From Prinia subflava (Eukaryota > Chordata > Aves > Passeriformes > Cisticolidae), in assembly GCF_021018805.1 (NCBI RefSeq), contig NC_086257.1, positions 16,426,693 through 16,490,692 on the forward strand: a DNA stretch of 64,000 bases, written 5' to 3'. A model generated the notes under the pieces. It made no database searches. It saw nothing but the letters and a program-made list of their open reading frames with translations, and was not told where the DNA came from. A program made the translations under genes and the position numbers. This document shows, in pieces, positions 37,401 to 46,441 of this stretch. Every line of letters begins with the position of its first letter. Within the stretch, counting starts at the first letter, position 1.

Positions 37401-38480
37401 GCACAGGGGACATTGCAGTTTCAAAGCCATGCTTCAGACATGGTGCTTGGTGTGGATTCTCTGGTGACTAATAGAAGACAGTGCATCTGCAGTGGCAGGT
37501 CTCTTGGGGTGGGTGCTAGTGAGTGTCCCCCATCTGCTGAGCCACTTGTTTCCAGGACATTGCAAGAAGATCTACAATCTCCCCCTCACATCACCTCCAA
37601 ATTTGTTTAAAAGTGGTCCCATGGGTTTGCAACAATTAAAAAACAATGAGCAGCAAAAATTGGAGAAAGGCTCCTTTTCTTTGGAAACCAATGTGGACAG
37701 TAGCTAAAATAAATGTTAAGGGATACGGGAAGGTGTAAAGGAAAGAAGTAGGAAGAGAATGATCCAACTAAAATAACTCTTCTCTCCAAAATCCCGGCTA
37801 TCGCAGGTGTCTCCACTGAAGCAGGATTCCTGAGCATCCTTAACAAGTGGGGGACAGTCCTGAGATACAGATTGGTCGCGATGTCTCCAGTCCTTGTACA
37901 GAATCTCAGAAATGCCACCCATGAAAATCTCTTGGCGGGGATCTTCCCTGTGTTCCTATCCTGGGGCTAGAAGTGTGAACACAGACCCCATAAGCTCTGC
38001 AGCTGAGCTGAGTGACACTGTGACCCCCCCCCACCACGGGGATGGCATGTCCCCCATATCCCCTTTGCTTTTAGCCACTGATGTGAGCAGCATCCTTATA
38101 ACAATATCTCCTAGACCAGAAGAGCTCCCTTAAAGCCTGCACAGCCATGAGACAAAGTTGGCCAAACAAACTGGTTGAAAATTTAAAAAAAAAAAGGAAA
38201 AAAGGCAGGGTCCATTCCCTAATTCCCTTTCGCTGCACAAGCAGTGAGGGAGGCCGCACACCGGCAGAGCTGGATGGCTCCTTTGGCAGCAGCACAGATT
38301 TCGATCGGCTTGAAGCAATCATGAAAATGTAGCCTGAACTTCCAGTGACTCACCCAGAGAAGGGAAACTTCCTGGCTTGTGTATTTGAGCATTTCTGGAA
38401 AAACTGCTATATTTGGCATGGAAAATAGGAAGGATTCCTCCAGTTGCTTGAAACGGGAGCAGCAGAAATGAGTCAATGGG
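31461..38480. other. Gene-free flank, 31.5-38.5 kb
   Basis: The sequence is mixed, with no exon, RNA gene or repeat family I can defend. A possible repeat-derived phrase (GCAGGGATTTTCAACCTGTTCTGC-like) lies at about 37,045-37,070. Poly-A-rich TTTAAAAAAAAAAAGG lies at about 38,180. Confidence 0.35.
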
Positions 38481-38489
38481 CAGTTGAAG

Positions 38490-39275
38490 AACGTTCAACA
38501 AGGACGCTCTCTAAATTATTCATTGTGATTCTCCACATTGTGTATTTTCCCCACAACAGGCTCAACAGTGACAGCTCAGGATGGCCCAGGCTGCACCAGG
38601 AAGATCCTTGATTTATTGCTCTGACAGCCACCCCGGCACTGCACGTTGGTTCTGTATTATTGACTGTGGACATTACAGGCTGCTCCCCATCTGTTTACCA
38701 ACAAATACTGCTCTAAAGGTATGGCATTGCGCTTATCGCTACACGTTGACCCAGCGTGAAAAATCTGCCAATTTATATTTTCATGACATCAGTAGCTAGA
38801 AATGCAGTTCTTGCCAGCTTCAAACACTCTCAAATGTTTCATCTAGTATGCTGGGGGAAAAAATGAAGGGACTGCTCTTCTGCAAATTACTGAAGTTGGT
38901 GGAGGGGGGAGCTATTTTGGGGATTTCAAATGCATTCTTCTCTCCCTTTTTTTTTTCAATAGTTGTCAAAATGGTTATTCAAACAGCTTGTTCATTAAAA
39001 TCCTGTGTTGGTAAATGAAAATTGTCATTTTCAAATCATTGTTATTACCTAAAGGAAAAAAAAAATTAATAAATCACAAGAAAAAAAATCAACAACTTTT
39101 CATGAGAAATCTGCTAAAAAGAGAGAGAGAGAGGGCAGCAAACATTTTCCATTGGGTGCAATGCCAACCGGCTCCTGGTTAGCATATATTAAATTAAATA
39201 TTCAATTTGGTCATGCACTGCTTTTATTGGTGGATTAAATATCGACAGATATGTCTAATGCCGAGAGATGCTTCA
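38490..39275. promoter_or_regulatory. AT-rich enhancer-like block (candidate conserved non-coding element)
   Basis: About 780 bp of AT-rich but non-repetitive sequence carries many homeodomain, POU and SOX-like cores, for example AAATTATTCATTGTG, GTCATTTTCAAATCATTG, TATTAAATTAAATATTC and TTATTGGTGGATTAAAT. It contrasts sharply with its GC-rich neighbours and has no open frame or transposon signature. Such blocks near developmental or dosage-sensitive genes are often conserved enhancers; this is inference. Confidence 0.35.
39119..39134 (+). repeat. Short (GA)n tract
   Basis: AGAGAGAGAGAGAG of about 16 bp inside the AT-rich block. Confidence 0.9.
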
Positions 39276-40650
39276 TGCTGCAGCCTGGCAAATCCCATCA
39301 CAGCTCTTGATCAGTGCTTTGGGTGGGAAAACCTGTTCCTCTTGCCACTGCAGCCCTGCAAGGCTGATGCCTGGGATCCGTGGCCATGGCATGGGGGTCC
39401 TTTCACCTCGTGACCCACTGATGTCCACCGGGCTGGGCCAGCTGTGGGTGACCAGCACCTCTGCCATGATGCTGAGGGCAGGAAGGAGGAGAGGGACTGT
39501 TAGGCAGTGACCCTCTTCCAGCCACTGAGGCTTTGGAACTGAGACACCTCCAGAACAGGGAATGGGACCACTGGATTTAACTTATTCCAATTTCTCTGCT
39601 GAATATATCCAGCTGCTTTTTTGCCTATAAATTTTTAAACCATTTTCCATGCTCCCACAGAAAGGAGGCCACAGCTCAGTCATGGCAAGAAAGTGTATCC
39701 CTTTCACTTTCAACAGAGTGGAGATTGCTGCTTTCTGGTGGCCCCACATTCTTGTCCAGGGAAGAGCCAAGTACCCACCTTGATTTGGCAGACTTCTTTC
39801 CTCTTCCCTGCTCAGCCCACTCTTTCCAAAGGTGCTGTTCAGTGGTAACCACCCCAAGCAGGAGGGTTTCAGCCTGGAAGCAGCGCCCTCCTTCCCCTGG
39901 CTCCTCCCTGCAGGGCTGAAAGGTGGCCAGTCCCTCCAGAGCTCCAGCAGCTCGGAGGGCAAGCTGGGAGATGGGTGAAAGAGCACTCCGATTCCCAGCA
40001 TCCCACATCTTCAACACACCAGAAGCCCCAGGCAGGAATGAGATATGTTGGCATCATATCAGAGAGAAGGGTCTTGTCCAGGGCTCTGCTTTGCCTCTTG
40101 AATGCTGCCCCTGGAGATTCTGTATCTGCTTGAGACTTCTGGTCCATCAATTATTTAATTCCCTCCAGCCATGTGGTCTCCAGCCCCGAGTGCTCATCTC
40201 CTCTGAGCACACAGGCTGCCTATGGGGGGAGAGAGGTTGGGCAGGGGGATGCAGAGCCAGAGCTGGGCAGAGGATTCCCACTGGGAAGCAAAGCAGAGGC
40301 ACAGGGGAGAGCTGAAGTCTTGAGGTGAGCACTTGGGCCAGCACCTTCTTTCCCAGACACACAGTGGTCGGTTCTTCTTCCGATCTCTGGGGATGACCCT
40401 GAGGAAATCACCTCTTTGCTCCATGCCTCACTTTACCCACCTATAAAATGGGGCCAAGGATTTCACAAGCGGTGTGAGCTCCAGTGGCATTCCAAATGTG
40501 TGTGTGAGAAAGTGTTTCACAATAAGCGAGAGTGTGACTCTCACCCCTGCTCGCGGGGGCTACACCCCCATGGATGTGCCTTTCGTGGATGATGTGAGGC
40601 TGGTGGTCCCCGTTTGCCGCTGCTGCCTGTGCTGTCTCGAGCTAAAGCAG
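39276..40650. other. Gene-free flank, 39.3-40.65 kb
   Basis: Ordinary mixed sequence without a supported exon. Confidence 0.35.
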
Positions 40651-40653
40651 CAT

Positions 40654-40682
40654 GGCACGGCACGGCACGGCACGGCACGGCA
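40654..40682 (+). repeat. (GGCAC)n pentanucleotide array
   Basis: Five full copies of GGCAC and a partial sixth. The same pentamer is the extra module of the 16.4-kb minisatellite. Confidence 0.95.
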
Positions 40683-40759
40683 GGCGCTGCTGGGTAGGCA
40701 GGACAAGCCGCGACACGCGGGCAGGCAGGCGGCTGGAGCCGGGTAGGTGTGTCTCTGTT

Positions 40760-41060
40760 ACCCAATAAATAACTCAAGCCCTAAAGCAGCCCATTGTAAT
40801 TACAGGGGCCCCGCGCGGATTGAAAACGAAGAAGAAGGAGGGGAAAAAAGGAAATCAAGGTTCAGTTCTTCCCCAGGAGGTAGCGCTCCATGGGGAAAGC
40901 TATAGAGGGGAGCAGTGATTTATATCTCTCCAGAGGAATTCTCCTTTGCAGGGCCGCCCAAGGCGCCGCCAGGTTCAGCTGAGTTTCTCATCTGAATATG
41001 CATGAGGCAGTAATTAATTCTCTCAGATACTGATCCAGATTTGGGATTGGTTTTGCGAGT
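40760..41060. promoter_or_regulatory. Enhancer-like block (candidate conserved non-coding element)
   Basis: The block contains CCCAATAAATAACTC, CCCATTGTAATTACAGG, GATTTATATCTC, ATATGCATGAGG and GCAGTAATTAATTCTC, that is homeodomain, POU and octamer-like cores, in a compact unique stretch 5 kb upstream of PTMA. No open frame and no repeat signature. Confidence 0.35.
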
Positions 41061-41414
41061 GTGTGCGTGCGCGTTTTGTGTCCGTCTTCTCCCAGGTGTG
41101 CCAACACACCGGAGAAGGAGTGGCGGCTCTCCACAGTTGTCCTTGCAGTATGATAGCCATTGACACTTCAGGGTCAGCTTGGGGCACACAGGTGGCCCTG
41201 GTTGGGTGGGAACTCCTGTGGGGTGGCTCTGGGTGGTGTCCTGCTGGGGACAGAATGAGGAAGGAGGACAGAGAGTAGGGCACAATCAAGGTCATGTGCT
41301 TGGGGCAATCCCTACCCAAACACACATCCAACCTTGGGCACATGCAGGAGGTGTTTTCCCTCCTCCAGCAGACATTGCAAAGATACCATGTTTGCTAAGT
41401 GCTGAGAAGAGGAA

Positions 41415-41454
41415 GGGAGGGAGGGAGGGAGGGAGGGAGGGAGGGAGGGAGGGA
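41415..41454 (+). repeat. (GGGA)n microsatellite, 10 copies
   Basis: A pure GGGA tetranucleotide array of 40 bp; the purine strand is G-quadruplex and triplex prone. Confidence 0.97.
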
Positions 41455-42023
41455 AGAGAATCTGGACTCGCCTCCTCCCTCCCACCTTCCTCTCTCTTTT
41501 TAAATCTCTTCCATGCATCATTTGAGCTCTGGGACGCAAGCCCTGAGGAGCAAAACCCTGTCTCTGGCTGAAGGCCCAGGCCTGGGGCGAGATGTGGGTG
41601 TGTAAATGCCAGACCCCTTGCTCTGGGTCTGATCTACAGCTTGTAGTCACAACCATCCCCACAAACCGGGGGAAAACCAGAAAACATTAATTAAGAGAGA
41701 AACAACTGTTTTCCAGCTTCACAGAGCCCACACCCTAGAACACAGGTCTCTTCCCCTGGCCTCAGGAGCATGTTGCCCCAATGGCCTCCTCACCCTTCCC
41801 TTGAGAGAAAGGCAATAATCAGCTTTCCTCCTTTAAACCTTGCCATGTGGCTCTGGCTGTCTCTCAGGGATGAGTTGAGGTTGTTCTAACACACAGGCAA
41901 GGAAGGACAGGGATGTGAGTATGGGCGCTTGGGTCATGGCATCAGCAGTGCTGGCCCTTGGCAGCCAGCAGGAGGTCCACTGGATCTACTCCTGGCGTCG
42001 TGGGCTCCCTGGAACAGCCAGCA

Positions 42024-42081
42024 TCCCAGACTGGAGGCTTCCCTGGTGCCTGTCCCAGACTGGAGGCTTCCCTGGTGCCTG
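42024..42081 (+). repeat. Perfect 29-bp tandem duplication
   Basis: The 29-bp unit at 42024-42052 (beginning tcccagactggaggc) is repeated exactly at 42053-42081. Perfect identity implies a recent duplication. Confidence 0.97.
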
Positions 42082-42919
42082 CATCATGTCCCCACTCTGC
42101 CTGTAGCCAGGAGCAGGATTAGCAGCAGTGCTGGGATATATTGCTCCCCTCCCCTTGGCCCTGGCTCCTGACAGCACCTACATGCAGCAGAAAAGGGACT
42201 GCCTTGGCACCACATCTCAGCCAGATATGGCAGTGGCTTCCCTGAGCCACAGAGAAGCCAGAGGGACCATGGCGAGGGACCCACAAGGGACCATGGTGTC
42301 ATTGCCTGCTCTGGTCAGAGGATCTGGAGAGGCCACACTCCCTTTCCCACACCCTCCAGTCACAGGGGATAACTCCTCCAGAACACTGTCCTATCTCTGG
42401 GGCTCTGTGCAGCGGCCCAAGGAATGTGCCATGTTCTGCCTACCACATCCAGCTCCATCCAGTGGAGTACAGAGGAGACAGACTCCCTACATCCATCTGA
42501 GGGATCCCTGCAATGTCTGCAGGCTTGGGAAGCAGCGGGCTGGGAACGGCTGGTGAGTCAGAGCCCTGTGTTGTAACGTGGGGGGCAGAGCGCGTGTTGG
42601 AGCAGGGATGGCCGTGAGCTGCAGTGTGGGGCCCGCCTGGGCCTTTTGCAATCCTCTGGGGAAAGGCGAAGTCAGTGTCTCCATCCCTTCATTAAACTGT
42701 GCCACAGGGCCCCGCTCCTGCCTGTTTAAGTGGTTCATGTGGATGGACAGAGGAGCAGCAGCCTGGGACATGGGGAGAAGGGTGCCCTCATCAGCTCTTC
42801 CCTGGGCTGGGGCAGCCAGTGCTCCTGAATGCAGTCTCTAGCTCCTGCAGCCAGGTCTCAGCCTTGGCCCCATGGTCTCTCAAAGACACTTTTTGGACTC
42901 ATAAGCTGATTCCAGTTCT

Positions 42920-44090
42920 CTACACAGTTCCCCTCCTTCCTATGAGCGCACGTGAAGCTCCTTCCCATCTCCCCGTTGCCCTTCAACTCCCCCCCACCCC
43001 CACTCAAGCATTGCTCCTCCAGAGAAAACCTCCACCAAGCCCTGGCCCCTGTGTGCAACCCTTGCCCATCGAGGAACAGAAGGTGACACAGCCAGGATGT
43101 CATCTCTGCCGGCTTCACGTCCTGCATCACCAGCCTGACCTAGAAACACTACCACGTCTCGTGCGCCGGAGCCCGGGGATGCTGCAGGCTCATCCCTCTG
43201 TTTTTCCAGAGCAGCTGAATGACAGTCGCCCCTCCCTTGCCTCTCCGAAGAGCGTAATGAGAATATCCTCCGAGGAGCAGCTTGCCGCGATGAAATAATC
43301 GCCCGAGCAGCATGATCTTCGCCGGGGATTAGAGAGGCTGCTACTTGCTGAGCTAGGGAAACGGCCGGTAAAGGAGGGAAAAGTCCTACCTCCTCCTCCG
43401 GTACCTCGGCTCCTTTGCCAAAGCAATCGCCTGCCACAGACGGAGCGAGATCCCAGGCAGAGAGCTCAGCCCTGGAAACTTCTGTCCCCGATGCTCGGGC
43501 ACTTTTGCAAAGTCCCCTTCCACCCTCCTCCTTCTCTCTCTGCTCCCTGAGGAGCCGCTCCCCAGCCCCGGCAGTCGGGAGCGGTGGAGAAGAGGTAAAG
43601 AAGCAGCTGCCTTTTACAGGCAACAGTTTCTGTTGTTTCTTTTTGGACTGCTGAGGTACAAAGCACCGAGCTGAGCCTGCTTCTGTGCACTCGCCAGCCG
43701 ATTATCCCGCTGCACGGAGCGACGGCAGCAAGGGCTACACATGGATTTCCGACGCGGAGTGGTTTAAGGCAGTTTTGCTTCCACTGCAGGCTTGATTGCT
43801 TTTTTTTTTTTTATCTCCAACCCTCCCACCACCACCCTCCCGCCCCCTGTCCTCTGTGAGATCCTGGTGTGACCATCCCTTGAGGATTCCTAGATTCCAA
43901 ATTTTCTTCCTGAAATATCCCACATCTCATTTTCTTTTTTTAACTCTTCCTGAAACGTGGGAACCCCAAGTCCAAAGGAACATCCCTAGTTTGAGCAGAA
44001 GGCATGCATGAAAGACAAGTTGTAGCAGAAGTGATTTTTTGAGGGGGGCTGGGCTTGGGTGGTTTGTTTTTTCTTTTTTTCTTTCCTCTT
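42920..44090. other. Region upstream of the PTMA CpG domain, no gene seen
   Basis: The stretch grades from C-rich sequence into a CpG block at 43.2-43.6 kb, then a pyrimidine-rich stretch with T13 near 43,800 and T-rich runs at 43.93 and 44.07 kb. The piece 43,240-43,330, containing GAGAATATCC, TGAAATAATC and GGGGATTAGAG, looks more evenly composed than its surroundings and could be conserved regulatory DNA. No coding frame is supported. Confidence 0.4.
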
Positions 44091-45127
44091 TCGGACACAT
44101 TTCGAGACTCGCCGGCCGCCAGCTCCCGGCTGGGCTGTGGCAGAGGGCGCTGCTGCCTCCAGCACTGCGAACAACCTGCCCCAAACCCACGGAGTCCTGT
44201 CTCCGGGAATAGCAGCTGCCCTTGTCTCGAACACTCCAAGCGAGAGGCGTAGCCAGCAGCGACCAGAAATCCCGGTTTCCACAGCCCTCTCTTTCCCTGA
44301 GTGTGGAGAAGCTCTTGCCCTGCTCCCGCCCAGTCCTGCCACTAGGTCAGAGCGGGACATCCGACGTGAGAAATCCGTCATCCCCAAAACGTCCCAACGC
44401 GAAAAATCCATGGTCCCAAAAGGTTCCTCCTGACAAAACGCCAGCAGTGCCCGACCGTCGTGAGTGGGACATTGCTGTGTCGACAGTGCCCGTGATCCAA
44501 AGACAGAGTTGCTGGTGGGGTAGCAGCCCCTGGAGCCGGGGGTGGCCAGGGCAGGGGGTAACTGGCCCTGACACGAGGTCGGTCCAAGGGTCAGCAGCCG
44601 CCGTGAGGTCTCGGCTGCCGCGGTGCGTCCCGCTCCCGCCACAGCCCTGCGGCCGTGATCCCCGTCCCCGCACCGCCATCTCCTCAGTGCTACTCCCACG
44701 AGGGGCAGGACGCAGAGGCTGGGGAAAAAAATGCTGCATGGTGTGCCCAGACACAAACCAGCCTGTTTGCTCTGCTACTGCGCTGAGTGGGAGGGATATT
44801 TTGTCTTGGAAACGGGGCCCTGTGTCTGTGTCCAGCTGCCGAGCGCGTGTGGGGATGGGGCAAGGGACGCCGGCGCCATGACGCCTCATGCCGCGACGCC
44901 TGGTGCCAGGTGGTGTGGGGACTACCATGGCTTCTCCGCAACTCTTCTGAAGCCATAGAGGAAACAATCCCGGGTCAGCGCGGCTCCTAGTAGCCGGGAT
45001 CAGCGTCCCCCGCCCGCGAGAACCCCCACCCCGGCCGGCCGGGGGCCCCAAGTCCGCTCCCCAGTTCCGCTCCGAGCCGCCTCCGGGTTTTCAAAACCAC
45101 TTCGCCACAGACAGGCAGAGGGCTCAG

Positions 45128-45251
45128 CCAATAAGAAGTCGCAAAGCGTCAGTACAGCGTTCGCCTGGCGCTGCTGACCAATCTACATCGCTCGGTCCCT
45201 ATATCCCGCCCTCCGAGGACAAGTTCTGCCGCGGTCCGGCGGCCATGTTGA
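45128..45251 (+). promoter_or_regulatory. Candidate upstream promoter (CCAAT x2, TATA-like, YY1-like)
   Basis: CCAATAA at 45128-45134 and CCAATC at 45178-45183 precede CCCTATATCCC (TATAT at 45200-45204). A GCCATGTTGA motif at 45242-45251 resembles a YY1 site. Spacing fits a start near 45,230. It lies 1.1 kb upstream of the PTMA start on the same strand, so it could drive an upstream PTMA exon or a separate transcript. Confidence 0.4.
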
Positions 45252-45403
45252 GTGTGGCAGCAGGTCTGCTCCGTCTGGAGGGGCGTTTTTCCCACCCCTT
45301 CATCCCTTGCTTCGCCCTTTCCGCACCGGGGACCATTCACTCGCGGCGCTGTCTCACCCCCGGGGCCGTTATGGGCAGTGGAGCGGCTCCCAGGGGACGG
45401 TAA
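45245..45403 (+). CDS. Possible short open frame after the 45.1 kb promoter (52 residues)
   Basis: The frame starts at the ATG inside the YY1-like motif and ends at TAA 45401-45403. Its N-terminus (MLSVAAGLLRLEGR) is hydrophobic with Arg and no acidic residue in the first 11, which resembles a mitochondrial presequence. Such composition also arises by chance in GC-rich DNA. I recognise no family. It could be a first coding exon, a small protein or noise. Confidence 0.15.
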   Translation: MLSVAAGLLRLEGRFSHPFIPCFALSAPGTIHSRRCLTPGAVMGSGAAPRGR

Positions 45404-45436
45404 CAGCGTGTGGTTGCCCCACGAAGGGCTCTCGGC

Positions 45437-45562
45437 GCCATCTTGAGTGCGGCAGATCCCCCTCACTCGCTGCGTCGGTGCCCCGTTACCCCGCGGCGAG
45501 AGGGGAGACAGATGTGGCCCCGGTGCCCGCGAGCGCAGTGTGAGCAGCACGGCCGTATATAA
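45437..45562 (+). promoter_or_regulatory. Second YY1-like motif and TATATAA box upstream of PTMA
   Basis: GCCATCTTGA at 45437-45446 sits in a context repeating that of the motif at 45242 (both followed by GTG(T/C)GGCAG). TATATAA lies at 45556-45562 in CpG-rich surroundings. Together they may mark another start site about 45,590. No CCAAT box accompanies it, so support is weaker. Confidence 0.25.
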
Positions 45563-46183
45563 CGTGAAGCTGCAGAATTGGGAGCATTGGGGAACTCCTG
45601 GTGCGGCTCAAGCCCTGAACTCGCACAGGGTTGGGGTGGGGGGGGGCGGGGAGGAAGAAGCAGTATCTTGAATACGTTGGTCTTGGGGTTTTTTTTAACT
45701 GTAAAATAAGCAAACGAGTGGGAATCCCGCATTTCTGCGCGGCAGGCTGGGCGGGCCGCGCCTTCCCACATCCCCCAGGGGCAGCCGTGGTTGTTGTGGC
45801 CAAAGTTTCCGCGGAACGCCGAAAATACAGTGAACAAGGGAGGCTAGAGGGCTACCGGAGGGACGGGGCTGCCCCGAGACCACCGGCGGCCCTGTGGGAG
45901 TGAGGTGGGGGAGGGCAGCGCCGATTCTCCCGCATTACTGTTCTTATTTTTAACTCTTATTATTTCCCCTCCGCCCCTCCGCACGCGCGGCGGGAGCTTC
46001 CCCCCCTCACTCCCGCCCGCCGCCTCACACGGCGGGAGGGGCGGGGCGGAGGCGGCGGGGGCGGAGGTAGAGCGCGGGGGGCGTGGCGCTGCTCCCCTCT
46101 GCGCCCGCCGCGCTGAGACCGGCCTCAACTCATCGCTGCAGTGGCGGCGCTCGCCGGCTCCTTTAAGCGGCCGTGCCCCATTG

Positions 46184-46303
46184 TTTGCGCCGCGGCCAAT
46201 GGGCGCCGGGCGGCCTCGGCGCGCGCGGCCAATGGGGCGCGGCGCGGGGCAGCGCGCGCACCGCCCCCGGCTCTATAAGAGGGCCGGCGGCGCCGCGTGA
46301 GTT
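46184..46303 (+). promoter_or_regulatory. PTMA: PTMA core promoter (CCAAT x2, TATA)
   Basis: CCAAT boxes lie at 46196-46200 and 46229-46233, each embedded in gGCCAATGGGcGc. A TATA box (TATAAGA) lies at 46274-46280 inside otherwise extreme GC. A perfect GC box (GGGGCGGGGC) is further up at 46038-46047. The TATA position predicts a transcription start near 46304, about 93 bp before the ATG. The arrangement suggests a strong, growth-linked promoter bound by NF-Y and SP1; the exact start site is inferred. Confidence 0.8.
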
Positions 46304-46396
46304 CCCACTGGCTCGCGCAAAGCCATCTTGGCATTGTTCTGCCCGCCCGCCCGCGCCGCCGCAGCCCCGCGCGACACAGCCCCGCACTCCCCCGCC
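46304..46396 (+). other. PTMA: PTMA 5' UTR (start site inferred)
   Basis: The leader is about 93 nt if transcription starts 30 bp after the TATA box. It contains GCCATCTTGG at 46322-46331, a match to the YY1 motif typical of downstream promoter positions, then C-rich sequence up to the ATG. No upstream ATG lies between the predicted start and the coding start. Confidence 0.65.
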
Positions 46397-46441
46397 ATGT
46401 CCGACGCGGCCGTGGACACCAGCGCTGAGATCTCCGCCAAG
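46397..46441 (+). CDS. PTMA: PTMA coding exon 1 (residues 1-15)
   Basis: This segment encodes the initiator Met and the first 14 residues of the thymosin alpha 1 region (MSDAAVDTSAEISAK). The start lies in a cccgccATGt context, with G at -3. The exon ends AAG and is followed by the donor GTGAGC at 46442, phase 0. Relative to the human peptide as I know it, thymosin alpha 1 positions 9, 12 and 13 read Ala, Ser and Ala instead of Ser, Thr and Thr. These substitutions remove some of the hydroxyl residues that can be phosphorylated. Confidence 0.97.

Larger units (their letters stand above)
41061..42919. other. Gene-free flank, 41.1-42.9 kb
   Basis: No supported exon. The stretch contains the GGGA microsatellite and a perfect 29-bp tandem duplication. 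Confidence 0.4.

Noticed and set aside
1..43000. NMUR1 or another seven-helix receptor upstream
   Set aside because: No frame with transmembrane-helix periodicity or receptor motifs was seen.
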